DNA of 64,000 nucleotides from JBBPZA01 sp963728925 (lineage in GTDB: Bacteria > Actinomycetota > Thermoleophilia > Solirubrobacterales > Solirubrobacteraceae), in assembly GCA_963728925.1 (NCBI GenBank), contig CAVSMB010000004.1:90224-154223 (forward strand), read 5' to 3'. The notes under the pieces are model-generated. The model worked only from the letters and a program-made list of their open reading frames with translations, did not search any database and was not told the origin of the DNA. Both the position numbers and the translations under genes were made by a program. This document shows, piece after piece, positions 24,313 to 34,800 of the stretch (position 1 is its first letter; each line of letters begins with the position of its first letter).

Positions 24313-26607
24313 GTGACCGTGACCCGCGACGTCGAGCCCTGGGAGGCGCTGCTCGACAAGGCCCGAGGGGACGGCCGGCTCGTCGCCGAGGCTCGCGGCC
24401 CGGCCCGCGAGGCCACCCTCGCCGACCTGCCCGCCGACCTGCATCCGGACGTTCTCGCCGCGCTGCGCCGGGCCGGCATCGAGCGCCTTTACGACCATCA
24501 GCGCGAGGCGCTGGACGCCGCGACCGCCGGCCCGACGATCGTCACGACCGGGACGGCTTCCGGGAAATCGCTCTGCTTCAACCTCCCGACCCTCGACGTC
24601 CTGTGCTCGGACGCCAAGGCCCGCGCGCTCTACCTCTACCCCACCAAGGCGCTCGCCCAGGACCAGGCCCGCGCGCTCCACGCCCTCGGCCTCAAGCGCG
24701 TGCGCCCCGCGATCTACGACGGCGACACCCCGCGCTCCGAGCGCGGCGCCGTCCGCCGCCGCGCCAACGTCGTCCTCACCAATCCCGACATGCTCCACGT
24801 CGGGATCCTCCCCAACCACCGCGCGTGGGCCGACCTCTTCGCGAACCTCGCCGTCGTCGTGGTCGACGAGGCCCACGTGTACCGCGGCGTCTTCGGCTCG
24901 CACGTGGCCAACGTGCTGCGGCGCCTGCGGCGCGTTGCCAACGGCTACGGGACCGAGCCGCGGATCCTCCTCGCCTCGGCGACGATCGCCAACCCGGTCG
25001 AGCTCGCCGAGCGGCTGACCGGGCTGGAGGAGATCGCGCTCGTCGACCGCGACGGCTCGCCCTGCGCCGTGCGCAAGACGGCGATCTGGAACCCGCCGCT
25101 GCTCGACGAGGAGCTCGGCACGCGGCGCTCGGCGCTCGCCGAGGCGGCCGACCTGCTCGCCGACCTCGTGGCCGGCGGCGCGCGCACGATCTGCTTCATC
25201 AAGTCGCGCAAGGCCGTCGAGCTCATCGCCCGCACCGCGGCGGCGCGGCTGCGGGCCGACGGCGAGGCGGCGCTCGCCGACCGCATCGCGCCCTACCGCG
25301 GCGGCTACACGCCCGGGCAGCGCCGCGAGCTCGAGCGAGCCCTCGTCGAGGGCGACCTGCTCGGGGTCGTCGCCACCGACGCGCTCGAGCTCGGGATCGA
25401 CATCGGCGCCCTGGACGCGGCGATCTGCGTGACCTTCCCGGGGACCGTCGCTTCGCTGCGCCAGATGTGGGGGCGCGCCGGGCGCCGGGGGCGCGGGCTG
25501 CAGGTCTACGTCGCCGGCGAGGACGCGCTGGACCAGTTCTTCTGCCGGCACCCCGACGAGTTCCTCGACCGGCCGGTCGAGGCGGCCATCCTCGACCACG
25601 AGAACGAACAGATCCACCTCGCGCACCTCCTCTGCGCGGCGCACGAGGGCCCGCTCTCAGAGGCCGATGCGCAGCCGCTCGGGCCGCGCTGGCGAGCCTA
25701 CGCCGAGCGCCTCGTCGCCGCGGGAGAGCTGCGCGAGCGCGGCGGGCGCTTCTCGCTGCGCCGGCCCGAGGAGTACCCGGCCGCGCGCGTGTCGCTGCGC
25801 TCGGCGTCCTCCGAGACCTTCGCGGTGATCGACGCCGCCTCGGGCGAGGTCATCGGGACGCTGGAGGGCTCGCGCGCGTACAGCGCCGCCCACGACGGCG
25901 CGATCTACCTGCACATGGGGCGCAGCTACGAAGTGGAGCGGCTCGACCTCCACGAGCGCCGCGCGCTCGTGCGCGCCTTCGAGGGCAATTGGTACACGCA
26001 GCCGCGCCGCGAGACCGACACGTGGATCGAGGGCCTGCTGGACCGTCGCGAGGTGCTGGGCGTCACGCTGTCCTTCGGTCGCGTCAGCGTCACCGAGCAG
26101 GTGCTCGGCTACCAGCGCAAGGCGCTCTCCGACCACGAGACGATCGACTTCACCGCGCTCGACCTCCCCGCCTCCACCTTCGAGACCCAGGCACTGTGGT
26201 ATGAGCTGCCGCCGACGGTGACCGGGTCCTCGGTGCCGGTGGACGCGCTGCTCGGAGCGCTCCATGCGACCGAGCACGCGCAGATCGCGGTGCTCCCGCT
26301 GCTCGCCATGTGCGACCGCTGGGACATCGGCGGCCTCTCGACCAACCTGCACCCCCAGACGAGCGGGCCGACGATCTTCATCTACGACGGGCACCCGGGC
26401 GGCGTGGGGATCACCCGCCAGGGCTTCCGCGAGTTCGGCGCGCTCGTCCAGGACGCGCAGCGTCTGATCGCCGAGTGCCCGTGCCGCTCGGGCTGCCCGT
26501 CGTGCGTGCAGTCGCCCAAGTGCGGCAACCTCAACGAGCCGCTCGCCAAGGGAGGCGCGCGCGAGCTGCTCGAGCGGATGCTCGCCGCTCAGCGGCCCAC
26601 GGCCTGA
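24313..26607 (+). CDS. mrfA: DEAD/DEAH-box helicase of the MrfA/Hrq1 type
   Basis: A 764-residue SF2 helicase. The N-terminal RecA domain has YDHQREALDAA (Q-like), TGTASGKSLCFNLP (Walker A), VVVDEAHVYRGVFGSH (DEAH) and LLASATIANP. The second RecA domain has ATDALELGIDIG and MWGRAGRRGRG. The C-terminal DUF1998 region ends in a four-cysteine cluster CPCRSGCPSCVQSPKCGN. This architecture is that of MrfA, the bacterial Hrq1 homologue implicated in mitomycin-type DNA damage repair. GTG at 24313 starts the frame (VTVTRDVEPWE). Confidence 0.9.
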   Translation: MTVTRDVEPWEALLDKARGDGRLVAEARGPAREATLADLPADLHPDVLAALRRAGIERLYDHQREALDAATAGPTIVTTGTASGKSLCFNLPTLDVLCSDAKARALYLYPTKALAQDQARALHALGLKRVRPAIYDGDTPRSERGAVRRRANVVLTNPDMLHVGILPNHRAWADLFANLAVVVVDEAHVYRGVFGSHVANVLRRLRRVANGYGTEPRILLASATIANPVELAERLTGLEEIALVDRDGSPCAVRKTAIWNPPLLDEELGTRRSALAEAADLLADLVAGGARTICFIKSRKAVELIARTAAARLRADGEAALADRIAPYRGGYTPGQRRELERALVEGDLLGVVATDALELGIDIGALDAAICVTFPGTVASLRQMWGRAGRRGRGLQVYVAGEDALDQFFCRHPDEFLDRPVEAAILDHENEQIHLAHLLCAAHEGPLSEADAQPLGPRWRAYAERLVAAGELRERGGRFSLRRPEEYPAARVSLRSASSETFAVIDAASGEVIGTLEGSRAYSAAHDGAIYLHMGRSYEVERLDLHERRALVRAFEGNWYTQPRRETDTWIEGLLDRREVLGVTLSFGRVSVTEQVLGYQRKALSDHETIDFTALDLPASTFETQALWYELPPTVTGSSVPVDALLGALHATEHAQIAVLPLLAMCDRWDIGGLSTNLHPQTSGPTIFIYDGHPGGVGITRQGFREFGALVQDAQRLIAECPCRSGCPSCVQSPKCGNLNEPLAKGGARELLERMLAAQRPTA

Positions 26608-26614
26608 CCGCCCG

Positions 26615-27595
26615 CTACGACGCGCGCCGGCGCAGCGCGATCCCGGTGAGGATCTCCCGGACGGTGCGGTCAGCGACGAGCGCGGTGACGTCGCGTCCGC
26701 CGACGTTCTCGGGCAGGACCTCGACCACGTCGGCGCCGACGATCTGGAGCGAGGCCGCCAGCTCTTGGCAGGCCCACAGCAGGTCGATCGGCGTCATGCC
26801 ACCCGGCTCGGGAGTGCCCGTACCCGGCGCGAAGGCGGGGTCGAGAACATCGACGTCGACCGACAGGAACACGGGCCCCTCGCCGAGGGCGCGGACGGCG
26901 TCGGCGACGACGGGGCGGATGCCGCGGTCGCGGACGTCGTGCATGAAGTACGAGACGATGCCGCGCTCGCGCTGCCAGCTCCACACGTCCTCCCCCGGCG
27001 AGTAGCCGCGCAGCCCGATCTGCACGTAGCGGGCCGGGTCGACGTGCCCGGCCTCCACGAGCCGGAACATCGGCGTCCCGTGCGAGAGCGTCGCGCCGAA
27101 GACCTCGCGCCAGGTGTCGGAGTGGGTGTCGAAGTGCGCGAGCCCGACCGGGCCGTGCACGGCGGCGCACGCGCGGATCTCGGGCTCGGCGATCGAGTGG
27201 TCGCCGCCCAGCACGATCGGGATCGCGCCCGCGGCGAGCACGGCCCCGACCGTCTCCTCGATCGCCCGGTGCGAGCGCACCGGCTCGGCGGGGACCACCG
27301 GCGCGTCGCCGAAGTCGACGACGCGCAGCGCGTCGCGCAGCGCATCGACCCTCGCCTCGAGGTGCGGCCCGGGAGGGCAGCTCGCGGCGCGGATCGCCCG
27401 CGGGCCGAAGCGGGCGCCGGGCCGGTCGGAGACCAGGTCGTCGGTCGGGGCGCCCACGATGGCGGCGTCGGCGCCCACGAGCTCCGCGGGATCCTCGGTG
27501 TAGGGCAGCCCCGCGTAGGTCAGCAGCCCCGCGTAGTCGGGCTTCTCGCCGTACTGCGCCCAGCGGTCCAGGGGATCGATCACCGCGGCACCCAC
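26615..27595 (-). CDS. Agmatinase/arginase-family ureohydrolase
   Basis: A 326-residue Mn-dependent ureohydrolase. Metal ligands are seen in IVLGGDHSI, LAHFDTHSDT and FLSVDVDVLDPAFAPGTGTPEPGG. The family splits guanidino groups from agmatine, arginine, guanidinobutyrate, proclavaminate and similar compounds; sequence does not fix which. GTG at 27593-27595 is the longest start, and a GTG four codons later (27583) is also possible. It stands alone between mrfA (convergent) and the secreted protein gene. Confidence 0.87.
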   Translation of the reverse strand: MGAAVIDPLDRWAQYGEKPDYAGLLTYAGLPYTEDPAELVGADAAIVGAPTDDLVSDRPGARFGPRAIRAASCPPGPHLEARVDALRDALRVVDFGDAPVVPAEPVRSHRAIEETVGAVLAAGAIPIVLGGDHSIAEPEIRACAAVHGPVGLAHFDTHSDTWREVFGATLSHGTPMFRLVEAGHVDPARYVQIGLRGYSPGEDVWSWQRERGIVSYFMHDVRDRGIRPVVADAVRALGEGPVFLSVDVDVLDPAFAPGTGTPEPGGMTPIDLLWACQELAASLQIVGADVVEVLPENVGGRDVTALVADRTVREILTGIALRRRAS

Positions 27596-27618
27596 CCTAC
27601 CCGCGGCTTGTCCGAGGG

Positions 27619-28350
27619 CTAGAGCGCGTCGCTCTTCGCCACGCCGCCGCGGCGCCAGTACACGTACTGTGTGTCGACGCTCGAGCCCTCGGGCGTCACG
27701 TCGGGGCTGTGGACGATGGCCAGCGAGCCGGCCTCGACGTCGGCGCCCGCGTCGAGCACCTGCGTGCCGGTCCGCGTGACCTTGCGGACCTCGTACGGGG
27801 CTGTCGGGCCGGTGCCGACGCGCGTGATGTAGGCGAAGTCACCACGCCGCGAGGCGAGCACGAGCCTGGCGACGCCGCCCGGGCCGGGATCCAGCTCGTG
27901 CACGAGCCGGCCGGTGCGCAGGGAGCCGACGCGGATCCGGCGGCTGCACGGCGTCGGGCCGCTGGGCGGCTGCGCGGGGCAGTTGTCGACCGCGTAGGCG
28001 AAGTAGGGGCCGTTCACCGCGATCGCCCCGATGGAGCGCAGGGCAGGCGAGCGGAAGTCGGGGTCGTCGCAGCCCGGGCCGCACTGCAGGCTCTGCGAGA
28101 TCCCGAAGCTCGTGACCCGGCCGTTGCGGAACGAGCAGGCCGACACGCGCTGCTGGGCGACGATGTCGGAGATGAAGCGGCGCCCGCCGGTCAGGATCAT
28201 CCCCTGCTCGGCGACGACAAGCGGCCCGCCGCGCGACTGGCTGAAGGAGCCGGGGACGCAGCGCGTGGTTGCGGCCGAGGCGGGGGATGCGGCGAGAGCG
28301 GCGGCGGCGAGGACGGCGCCGGCGAGGAGGATCGTGCGAAGACGGGTCAT
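27619..28350 (-). CDS. Secreted protein of unknown function
   Basis: A 243-residue product with a clear Sec signal peptide (RLRTILLAGAVLAAAALAASPASA, cut near residue 27). The mature part has six or more cysteines and repeated beta-strand-like segments (SIGAIAVNGPYFAYAVDNC, RGDFAYITRVG, VDTQYVYWRRGG) that look like a small beta-propeller-type sensor or binding domain. No family recognised. Divergent from the M23 peptidase. Confidence 0.6.
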   Translation of the reverse strand: MTRLRTILLAGAVLAAAALAASPASAATTRCVPGSFSQSRGGPLVVAEQGMILTGGRRFISDIVAQQRVSACSFRNGRVTSFGISQSLQCGPGCDDPDFRSPALRSIGAIAVNGPYFAYAVDNCPAQPPSGPTPCSRRIRVGSLRTGRLVHELDPGPGGVARLVLASRRGDFAYITRVGTGPTAPYEVRKVTRTGTQVLDAGADVEAGSLAIVHSPDVTPEGSSVDTQYVYWRRGGVAKSDAL

Positions 28351-28379
28351 GCCACTGCAACACGCACGCGGCCGGGGAA

Positions 28380-28433
28380 GTCGCGCCGGGCCGATCGCGC
28401 GGGCTCCCGCCGGTCGCGCCGGGCCGATCGCGC
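28380..28433 (+). repeat. Duplicated 21-bp sequence in an intergenic region
   Basis: A 21-bp sequence reading g-tcgcgccgggccgatcgcgc occurs at 28380-28400 and again at 28413-28433 without mismatch, between two divergent genes for exported proteins. It could be an operator pair or a simple local duplication. Confidence 0.55.
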
Positions 28434-28518
28434 AGCCCTGCGGCAGCTTTCTTGCGCCGAAGCTGCGCAACCAGTGCGGGGTGGGCGCGGTTGGAGGGGC
28501 AGGCCCGAACGTGCCCCC

Positions 28519-29208
28519 ATGTCTCGCCTCCTCGCCCTCACCTGCGCGCTGCTCCTGGCCTGCTCGCCGGCCGCTCTGGCCGACAGCGGCGGGCCGGGGG
28601 TGCGGACCGGCGGGTCGGTGGCCGCCAGCCCCAAGGCCGGCGGGACGCGCTACGGCGTCGGCACCGCGGCGGAGCGAGCCGCCGCCCGAGCGAAGCGCCA
28701 GGCAGCAGTCAAGCGCGCTCGCGAGCGGGCCGCCCGGGCGCGCGAGCGCGCCGCGGAGGTCCGCCGGCGGCGCGAGGCGGCGCGCGGAGACGGCGTCTTC
28801 CCGGTCCGGGGCGGTGACTGGTCCTACGGCGACCGCTTCGGCGTCCCGCGGCCGGGCGGCCGCACGCACATGGGCCAGGACATCCCCGCTCCCGAGGGGA
28901 CGCTGCTCGTCTCGCCGCGCGCCGGGAGGGTCGCGAGCCGCGGCTTCCAGGCCGGCGGGGCCGGCAACTACCTCGTGGTCAGGGACGCCGCGCGTGACAT
29001 GAGCTACGTGTTCATGCACCTCGTGAGCGGCTCACAGCGCGTCGGCGAGGGCGACCGTGTCGGCCGCGGCGAGCAGATCGCCCGCGTCGGCTCGACCGGC
29101 GACGCCACGGGCCCGCACCTGCACTTCGAGGTGTGGATCGGCCCGTGGCAGGCCGGCGGCCGCGCGGTCGACCCCCTGCCGTACCTCAGGCGGTGGCAAG
29201 GCCGCTAA
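28519..29208 (+). CDS. M23-family (LytM) metallopeptidase, secreted
   Basis: Peptidoglycan endopeptidase-type protein of 229 residues. A Sec signal (LLALTCALLLACSPAALA; the cysteine is not in a clean lipobox) is followed by an Ala/Arg-rich coiled stretch (residues 50-90) and the M23 domain. Zn ligands are seen in RTHMGQDI (HxxxD) and GPHLHFEVW (HxH), with GRVASRGFQAGGAGNYLVVRD between them. The usual inactive or active question cannot be settled, but all M23 ligands are present. Confidence 0.9.
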   Translation: MSRLLALTCALLLACSPAALADSGGPGVRTGGSVAASPKAGGTRYGVGTAAERAAARAKRQAAVKRARERAARARERAAEVRRRREAARGDGVFPVRGGDWSYGDRFGVPRPGGRTHMGQDIPAPEGTLLVSPRAGRVASRGFQAGGAGNYLVVRDAARDMSYVFMHLVSGSQRVGEGDRVGRGEQIARVGSTGDATGPHLHFEVWIGPWQAGGRAVDPLPYLRRWQGR

Positions 29209-29225
29209 CCCATAGGATCGCGCGC

Positions 29226-29939
29226 GTGGCGGGCCAAGACCTGAGACCGAGCGAGGCCTTTCCCGGCGTGTGGGTCGGCGAGGACGTCGAGATCGGCGAG
29301 GGAACCGTCATCGCCCCCACCGTGGTCATCCACGCCGGCACGCTCATCGGGGCGGGGTGCACGGTGGAGAGCGGCACGACGCTCGGCAAGGTCCCGCGCC
29401 TGGGCCGCCGCTCGTCCGCGCCCCGCGAGGCGCCCCCGCCGCTGACCCTCGCCGACGAGGTCTCCGTCGGCGCCGGCACGGTCGTCTTCGCCGGCGCGAG
29501 CGTCGGCCCCCGGACGATCCTCGGCGACCAGTCCTACGTGCGCGAGCGAAGCGTGATCGGCGCGGACTCCGTCGTGGGGCGCGGCAGCGTGGTCGACAAC
29601 GACGTGCGAATCGGCGATCGCGTCCGCATCCAGACGCTCGTCTACCTGACCTCGCTCAGCGTCGTCGAGGACGACGTGTTCGTCGGACCCGGTGCCCTGA
29701 CGACCAACGACGACACCATGGCCCGAGGCACCCGCGAGGACCTCCGCGGCGCGGTCTTGCGACGGGCTTGCCGGATCGGCGGCGGCGCAGTGCTCGTGCC
29801 GGGGGTCGAGGTGGGCGAGGAGGCCTACGTCGCGGCGGGGGCGATCGTCACGGGCGACGTGCCGCCCGGTCAGGTCGTCATGGGGGTGCCGGCGCGCGTG
29901 CGCCGCGCCGTTCCACACCCGGATCTGCTGGACGGCTGA
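29226..29939 (+). CDS. Left-handed beta-helix (hexapeptide) acyltransferase
   Basis: A 237-residue protein built almost entirely of hexapeptide repeats ([LIV]-G-x4): VWVGEDVEIGEGTVIAPTVV, IHAGTLIGAGCTVESG, VSVGAGTVVFAG, and so on to VEVGEEAYVAAGAIVTGDVPPGQVVMGVPARV, the typical C-terminal cap of WbbJ/NeuD-like O-acetyltransferases. A mid-protein NDDTM loop carries the position used by the active-site histidine in relatives. GTG at 29226. Its last 27 residues are duplicated at 31136-31219. Confidence 0.85.
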   Translation: MAGQDLRPSEAFPGVWVGEDVEIGEGTVIAPTVVIHAGTLIGAGCTVESGTTLGKVPRLGRRSSAPREAPPPLTLADEVSVGAGTVVFAGASVGPRTILGDQSYVRERSVIGADSVVGRGSVVDNDVRIGDRVRIQTLVYLTSLSVVEDDVFVGPGALTTNDDTMARGTREDLRGAVLRRACRIGGGAVLVPGVEVGEEAYVAAGAIVTGDVPPGQVVMGVPARVRRAVPHPDLLDG

Positions 29940-29967
29940 CCGCCCGCGGGCGCACGCCCGACGGGCG

Positions 29968-29991
29968 GGCCGCCTCGAGAGCCAGGCGGCC
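29968..29991. terminator. Hairpin between convergent genes
   Basis: GGCCGCCT (29968-29975) and AGGCGGCC (29984-29991) form a perfect 8-bp stem with an 8-nt loop, between the ends of two converging genes. No T-tract follows, as is common in very GC-rich genomes. Confidence 0.45.
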
Positions 29992-30012
29992 GGCCGCTTC
30001 CCCGGCGACCCG

Positions 30013-31135
30013 CTAGGCGAAGCGCACGACCGAGTCGCCGTTGAGCAGCCACGGGTAGATCTGCGCGTTGGAGGCCAGCGCGAGGCCCGGCGTCTCCGGC
30101 CACACCGGGGCCACGCGGCGCCCCGCGCCGAGCGGGTGCACGGGCTCGACGAGCCGCGCCCGCTGGACGGTCCAGTCCACCACGTCATCCTCGGTGAAGT
30201 CGGGGGCCATGCGCGCGAGCTGGGCCTTGAAGCGCTCGTAGACCGAGCGGTCGTCCTCGCGCTGCTCGGGCGCGTCGGGCGCGCAGTCGCGCGGCAGGTA
30301 GACGAGGTGGTGGCCGCCCGTATGCTCGGTTCCCGTCACTTGGGTGGTCTCCACCGCCGAGGTGATCGGCGTCGGCTCGCAGATGTTCACCGCGTAGTAG
30401 GGCAGCAGCGAGCGCCGCGTCTTGAGCACCGCGCACACCACGCCGAGCCAGCGCTTGGGGTAGCGGTCGGTCAGCGGGGCCAGCTCCTCGGGGAGCAGGC
30501 GCTCCAGCGCCGGCGGCTGCAGGGTGGCGACGGTGAGGTCGAAGCGCTCGTCCTCCCCGCCGACGCGCACGCCGGCCACGCGGTCGCCGTCGAGGACGAG
30601 GCCCTCGACGGGGGCGCCGGCGCGCGTCTGCACCCCGAGCTCCCGCGCGCGGCCCACGACCGCGTCGATGAGGCGCTGGTGACCGCCGACGAGATGGCCG
30701 AAGCGCTCACCGCCCGCGCCCTTCTCACGGGCGCCGGACATGCGCCGCGTGCGCGCCCAGAGATACGTCGCCGGGAGCCCGGCCGGGTCGCCCTCGAAGC
30801 GCGAAGCCAGCAGCGGTCGCCAGATCATCGAGGTCACCCCCTTGCCGCAGTGACGGCGCAGCCACGTCTCGAGCGGAAGGTCGTCGAGGTGCCCGTACTC
30901 GCGGCGCAGCTGGCACTGGCCGACGAACCAGGCGAGCCGCACCCGCTGGAGCGGCGTGAGCGGCGTGAAGCGCGCGAGGTCGGCGAGCCCGTTGAAGTCG
31001 TGCAGAGCACCGTCGATGAAGAAGCCCGACTGGACGGGCCGGAAGCGCAGCTGGTCCTCGAGGCCGAGCTCGCCGGCCAGGCCGATCATGCGCGTGTCGG
31101 CGGGGGTGACGACGTGGTAGAAGCGGTCGACGAGC
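30013..31135 (-). pseudogene. FAD-dependent amine/protoporphyrinogen oxidoreductase-like protein lacking its N-terminus
   Basis: A frame of 358 codons from ATG 31087-31089, with homology continuing about 15 residues further upstream (LVDRFYHVVTPADTR). It matches NAD(P)/FAD-dependent oxidoreductases of the UDP-galactopyranose mutase/PPOX type: RYGHLDDLPLETWL-like core, GVTSMIWRPLLASRFEGDP, GGHQRLIDAVVGRARELGV and NAQIYPWLLNGDSVV at the end. The Rossmann GxGxxG start that binds FAD is missing. In its place, across the junction near 31136, lies the tail of an acyltransferase gene on the other strand and an in-frame stop. Probably non-functional. Confidence 0.75.
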
Positions 31136-31219
31136 GATGTACCGCCCGGTCAGGTGGTCATGGGAGTGCCGGCGCGCGTGCGCCGCGCCGTTCCACAGAC
31201 CGATCGGCTCGACGGCTGA
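31136..31219 (+). pseudogene. C-terminal remnant of a second hexapeptide acyltransferase
   Basis: This piece encodes DVPPGQVVMGVPARVRRAVP, then QTDRLDG and a stop. It is nearly identical in DNA and protein to the last 27 codons of the intact acyltransferase (29857-29939). Nothing of the rest of that gene is present. It was evidently a paralogue divergent from the oxidoreductase; one deletion removed both 5' halves. Confidence 0.75.
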
Positions 31220-31259
31220 CCGCACGCTTGGGGCAGCATGCCTCCCGGGACGCCGGCGG

Positions 31260-31886
31260 TCATCCGATCAGGCGAGGCAGGGCCTTTGCCGCAAACCGGG
31301 CAGCGATCGGGCAGGGCGCCGTGACGTCGAGGACCTGGCCGCCAGACAGCGGTACAAGCAGGCTCAGCGCGCCGTACTTGATGCAGTACGCCCGACGGCC
31401 GCCGAGTTTAAGCCGGATCGAGCTCCGCCGGCGCCGGCCCAGGATCGAGGTGCGGGTCGGCGCCACGCTCACCGTGACGAGGCTCTTCGCGTTCTTCGCC
31501 CTATAGATGCAGGTCGGGCCCTGCGGGGCGCTCTCCGGTGTGGCCACGGGCCCACCGAGGATGGACCGCGCTTCGGACCTGGTCACGAGCGCGCACGGCT
31601 GCACGGGCTTGGCGCCCGTCTCGTTGCGCTCATCGTCGTCGGTTCCCTTGTAGGGAGCACGGGCGCGCGCCCGGGCGGATCCGTCGGTGATGGCTCCGGC
31701 CGCCTCGGCTTCCTTGTACCGCCGCGCCGCCTGCGGGCCCGCCCCGTCGGATGACCCGGGCTCGCGGCCAGGCGCCGTCGATGAGCTGCCGCACCCCGCG
31801 GTCAGCGCCGCGACCGCCAGCGCCAGAGCGCCAGCCACGGTCGCTCGACGGCCATGCGCGCGGAGGCCGGTAGGCGAGACTCTCAC
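31260..31886 (-). CDS. Lipoprotein, DUF3558-like
   Basis: A 208-residue protein with a signal peptide and lipobox (AVAALTAGC; lipidated cysteine near residue 29), then a Ser/Gly-rich linker and a folded domain with CALVTRSEARSILGGPV and PTCIYRAKNAKSLVTVSVAP. The PCALVT...AxxxLG...C pattern resembles actinobacterial DUF3558-type lipoproteins; this is tentative. The GTG start at 31884-31886 overlaps the stop of the preceding giant gene by four bases (GTGA), implying co-translation and perhaps a joint role at the cell surface. Confidence 0.65.
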   Translation of the reverse strand: MRVSPTGLRAHGRRATVAGALALAVAALTAGCGSSSTAPGREPGSSDGAGPQAARRYKEAEAAGAITDGSARARARAPYKGTDDDERNETGAKPVQPCALVTRSEARSILGGPVATPESAPQGPTCIYRAKNAKSLVTVSVAPTRTSILGRRRRSSIRLKLGGRRAYCIKYGALSLLVPLSGGQVLDVTAPCPIAARFAAKALPRLIG

Positions 31887-34800
31887 TTGAACACCACATC
31901 CACGTAGTAGTTGGTCGCGTTGAACGTGCTTTTCGGGAAGACGCTGGTCGCGCTGTAGCGGTAGACGCCGTCGGGGCTGGTCGCGTTGGCCAGGGCGTGC
32001 AGCGGTGGGTTGTCCGCGCCGACCGAGCTGAACGCTAGTGACTTGTTCGAGTAACGCCCCTTGGGCGCCAGGTAGGCAGCGACGTAGGTGGTACCGCCGG
32101 TGATCGCCACCGGCGTCGCGAAGTCGACCCGCTGCCAGCCCGACGCCGTCTCGTTCGCGAAGGTCGCCTGCGCGAGCCGCGTCCCGCCGGCGGTCCACAG
32201 GCTCCCGATGTGCGTGCCCGTGTTCGCCGCCGCCTTGTAGAAGCGGATCCCGAGCACGTTTCCGCCGACGTCCGACTTGAACTTGACGCCCAGCTCGACC
32301 GAGGAATTATCGCCCGAGTCGATCACCGTCGGAGTGGTGAAGTCGAAGATGGTGTTCACCGGGGTCACCGCGGTCGAGGCCGGGGAGTCCGGGCCGGTCC
32401 CGATGCTGTTGGTCGCCGCGACCTTGAAGGTGTAGGCGGTCCCGTTGGTGAGCCCCGACACGGTCGTCGTCGTCCCGGAGCCGGGCGACTGGACGGGCGT
32501 CTGGGCGGTCGAGCCGACGTAGGGCCTGACTGTGTAGCCGGTGATCGGGCTCCCGCCGTCATCGCTCGGCGCCGTCCAGCCCACCTGCGCCGACCTCGTC
32601 GCCGCGACCGCGGTGACGCCAGTCGGCGCCGAGGGAGCCGCCCCACCGGTGGGAGTGACGGCGCTCGAGGGCGCCGAGACCGGGCCCGAGCCGCCCGAGT
32701 TCGAGGCCTGGACGGTGAACGTGTAGCTCGTGCCGTTGGTCAGGCCGGAGATCGTCGTGCTGGTCGCCGGTGGCGAGCCCGTGACCGTCTTCGGTGACTG
32801 CGCCGTCGAGCCAACGTACGGGGTGACCCTGTAGCTCGTCGGCGGCCCACCGTCCGATGGAGCCGACCACGTCACCGTCGCCGACGCGGCGCCGGGCGTC
32901 GCGCTGACGTTCGTGACCTGTCCGGGCGCCGCGGGCGGCGCGTCCTGGGCGAACAGGACGTCGACGAAGTAGTTGGACGCGTTGAAGCTGTCGGTCGGGA
33001 ACGCGCTCGACGAGCCGTAGTGGTAGACGCCGTTCGCACTCGTGCCGTCGGCCAGCGCGTGCAGGGGCGGATTGTCGACCCCAGCCGTGAGCCCCGGAGA
33101 GGTATCGGAGTAGTGACCGTTGGGCGCCAGGTAGGAGGCCACGTAGGTCGTGTCCGCCGAGATCGACACGGGCGAGGAGAAGTTGACCTGCTGCCAGCCC
33201 GAGGAGGTCTCGCCCGTGAAGGTCGCCTGCGCGAGCCGCGTCCCCCCGGAGGTCCACAGGCTCCCGACGTGCGTGCCGGTGTTCGCCGCCGCCTTGTAGA
33301 AGCGGACGCCGAGCACGTTTCCGCTCACGTCCGACTTGAACTTGACGCCCAGCTCGACCGACGATCCGTCGCCCGAGTCGACCTGGGCGGGAGTCCCGAG
33401 GTCGAAGATCGTGCTCAGGGGGGTCACCGCGTTGGAGGCCGCCGAATCCGGGCCGGTCCCGATGCCGTTGGTGGCGGCGACCTTGAAGGTGTAGGCGGTC
33501 CCGTTGGTGAGCCCCGACACGGTCGTCGACGTGCCGGAGCCGCTCGACTGCACCGGCGTCTGGGCGGTCGAGCCGGCGTAGGGCGTGACGGTGTAGCCGG
33601 TGATCGGGCTGCCGCCATCGTTGCTCGGCGCCGTCCAGTTCACCTTCGCCGACTTCGTCGCCGCCGTCGCAGCCACAGCGGTCGGCGCCGACGGGGCGGT
33701 CCCCTGCGTCGGCGTGACCGCGTTCGACGGCGCCGACTCCGGCCCCGACCCGTTGCCATTGGACGCCTGCACGGTGAACGTGTAGGTCGTGCCGGGCGTC
33801 AGACCGCCGATCGTCGTGCTGGTCGCCGGCGGCGATCCGGTGACGGTCGTCGGCGTCTGCGCGGCCGAGCCGACGTACGGCGTGATCTTGTAGCTCGTGG
33901 GCGGCCCACCGCTCGACGGCGCCGTCCACGTGACCGTCGCGGATCCGGCCGCCGCGGTCGCGCTGACGCTGGTGACGGGGCCCGGAGCGGAAGCGGGCGC
34001 GAAGATCGGGTCCACGAAGTAGTTCGTGGCGTTGAACGAGTCGGTCGGGAAGGTGCTCGTGCCGCTGTAGGAGTAGACGCCGTTGGCGTTGGTCCCGTTG
34101 GCCGCGAGCGCGTGCAGCGGTGGGCTGTCAAGGCTCGCGCTGCCGGTCGGCGGCGGCACGAAGAAGTAGCCCGGCCCGTCCGAGTAGTGACCATTCGGAG
34201 CGTAGTAGGAGGCGACGTAGGTGGTGTTGGGCGAGACGGGCACCGGCGAGGAGAAGTTGACCTGCTGCCAACCCGAGGAGGTCTCGCCCGTGAACGTCGC
34301 CTGCGCGAGCCGCGTCCCCCCGGAGGTCCACAGGGTCCCGATGTGCGTGCCGGTATTCGCCGCCGCCTTGTAGAAGCGGACGCCGTTGATGGTCCCGAAC
34401 GAGTCGGTCTTGAACTTGACGCCGACCTCGGTCGAGTGGTTGTCGCCGGAGTCCGCGTCAGACGGCGTCGTGCCGGTACCCCACAGCGAGCAGGGGCAGT
34501 TCACGTTGACCGTGAGCCCGGAGGAGGACGCCCGGTTGCCGCTGTCGTCGACGGCTCGCGACAGGATCGTCGTCGAGGGCGAGCCGTGAACCGTCCAGGT
34601 GTAGGACCAGGACGTTGTCCCGGAGGCGGGATGCCACGTGCTGCCACCGTCGGTGGACACTTCGACGCCCGCCACCACACCGCCCCCGGCGTCCGTGGCC
34701 GTGCCCGTGATGGTGACTTGGTTGCCGTCCTGCAGCGTCGCGCCGGCCAATGGCGAGGTGATCGCCGAGCTCGGCGCCGCGGTATCGGTCGACGCGCCCG

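Noticed and set aside
32000..34400. Regularly repeated segments suspected as CRISPR
   Set aside because: The repeats are long, translated FN3 and DUF4082 domains without spacers of constant size, and there are no cas genes.
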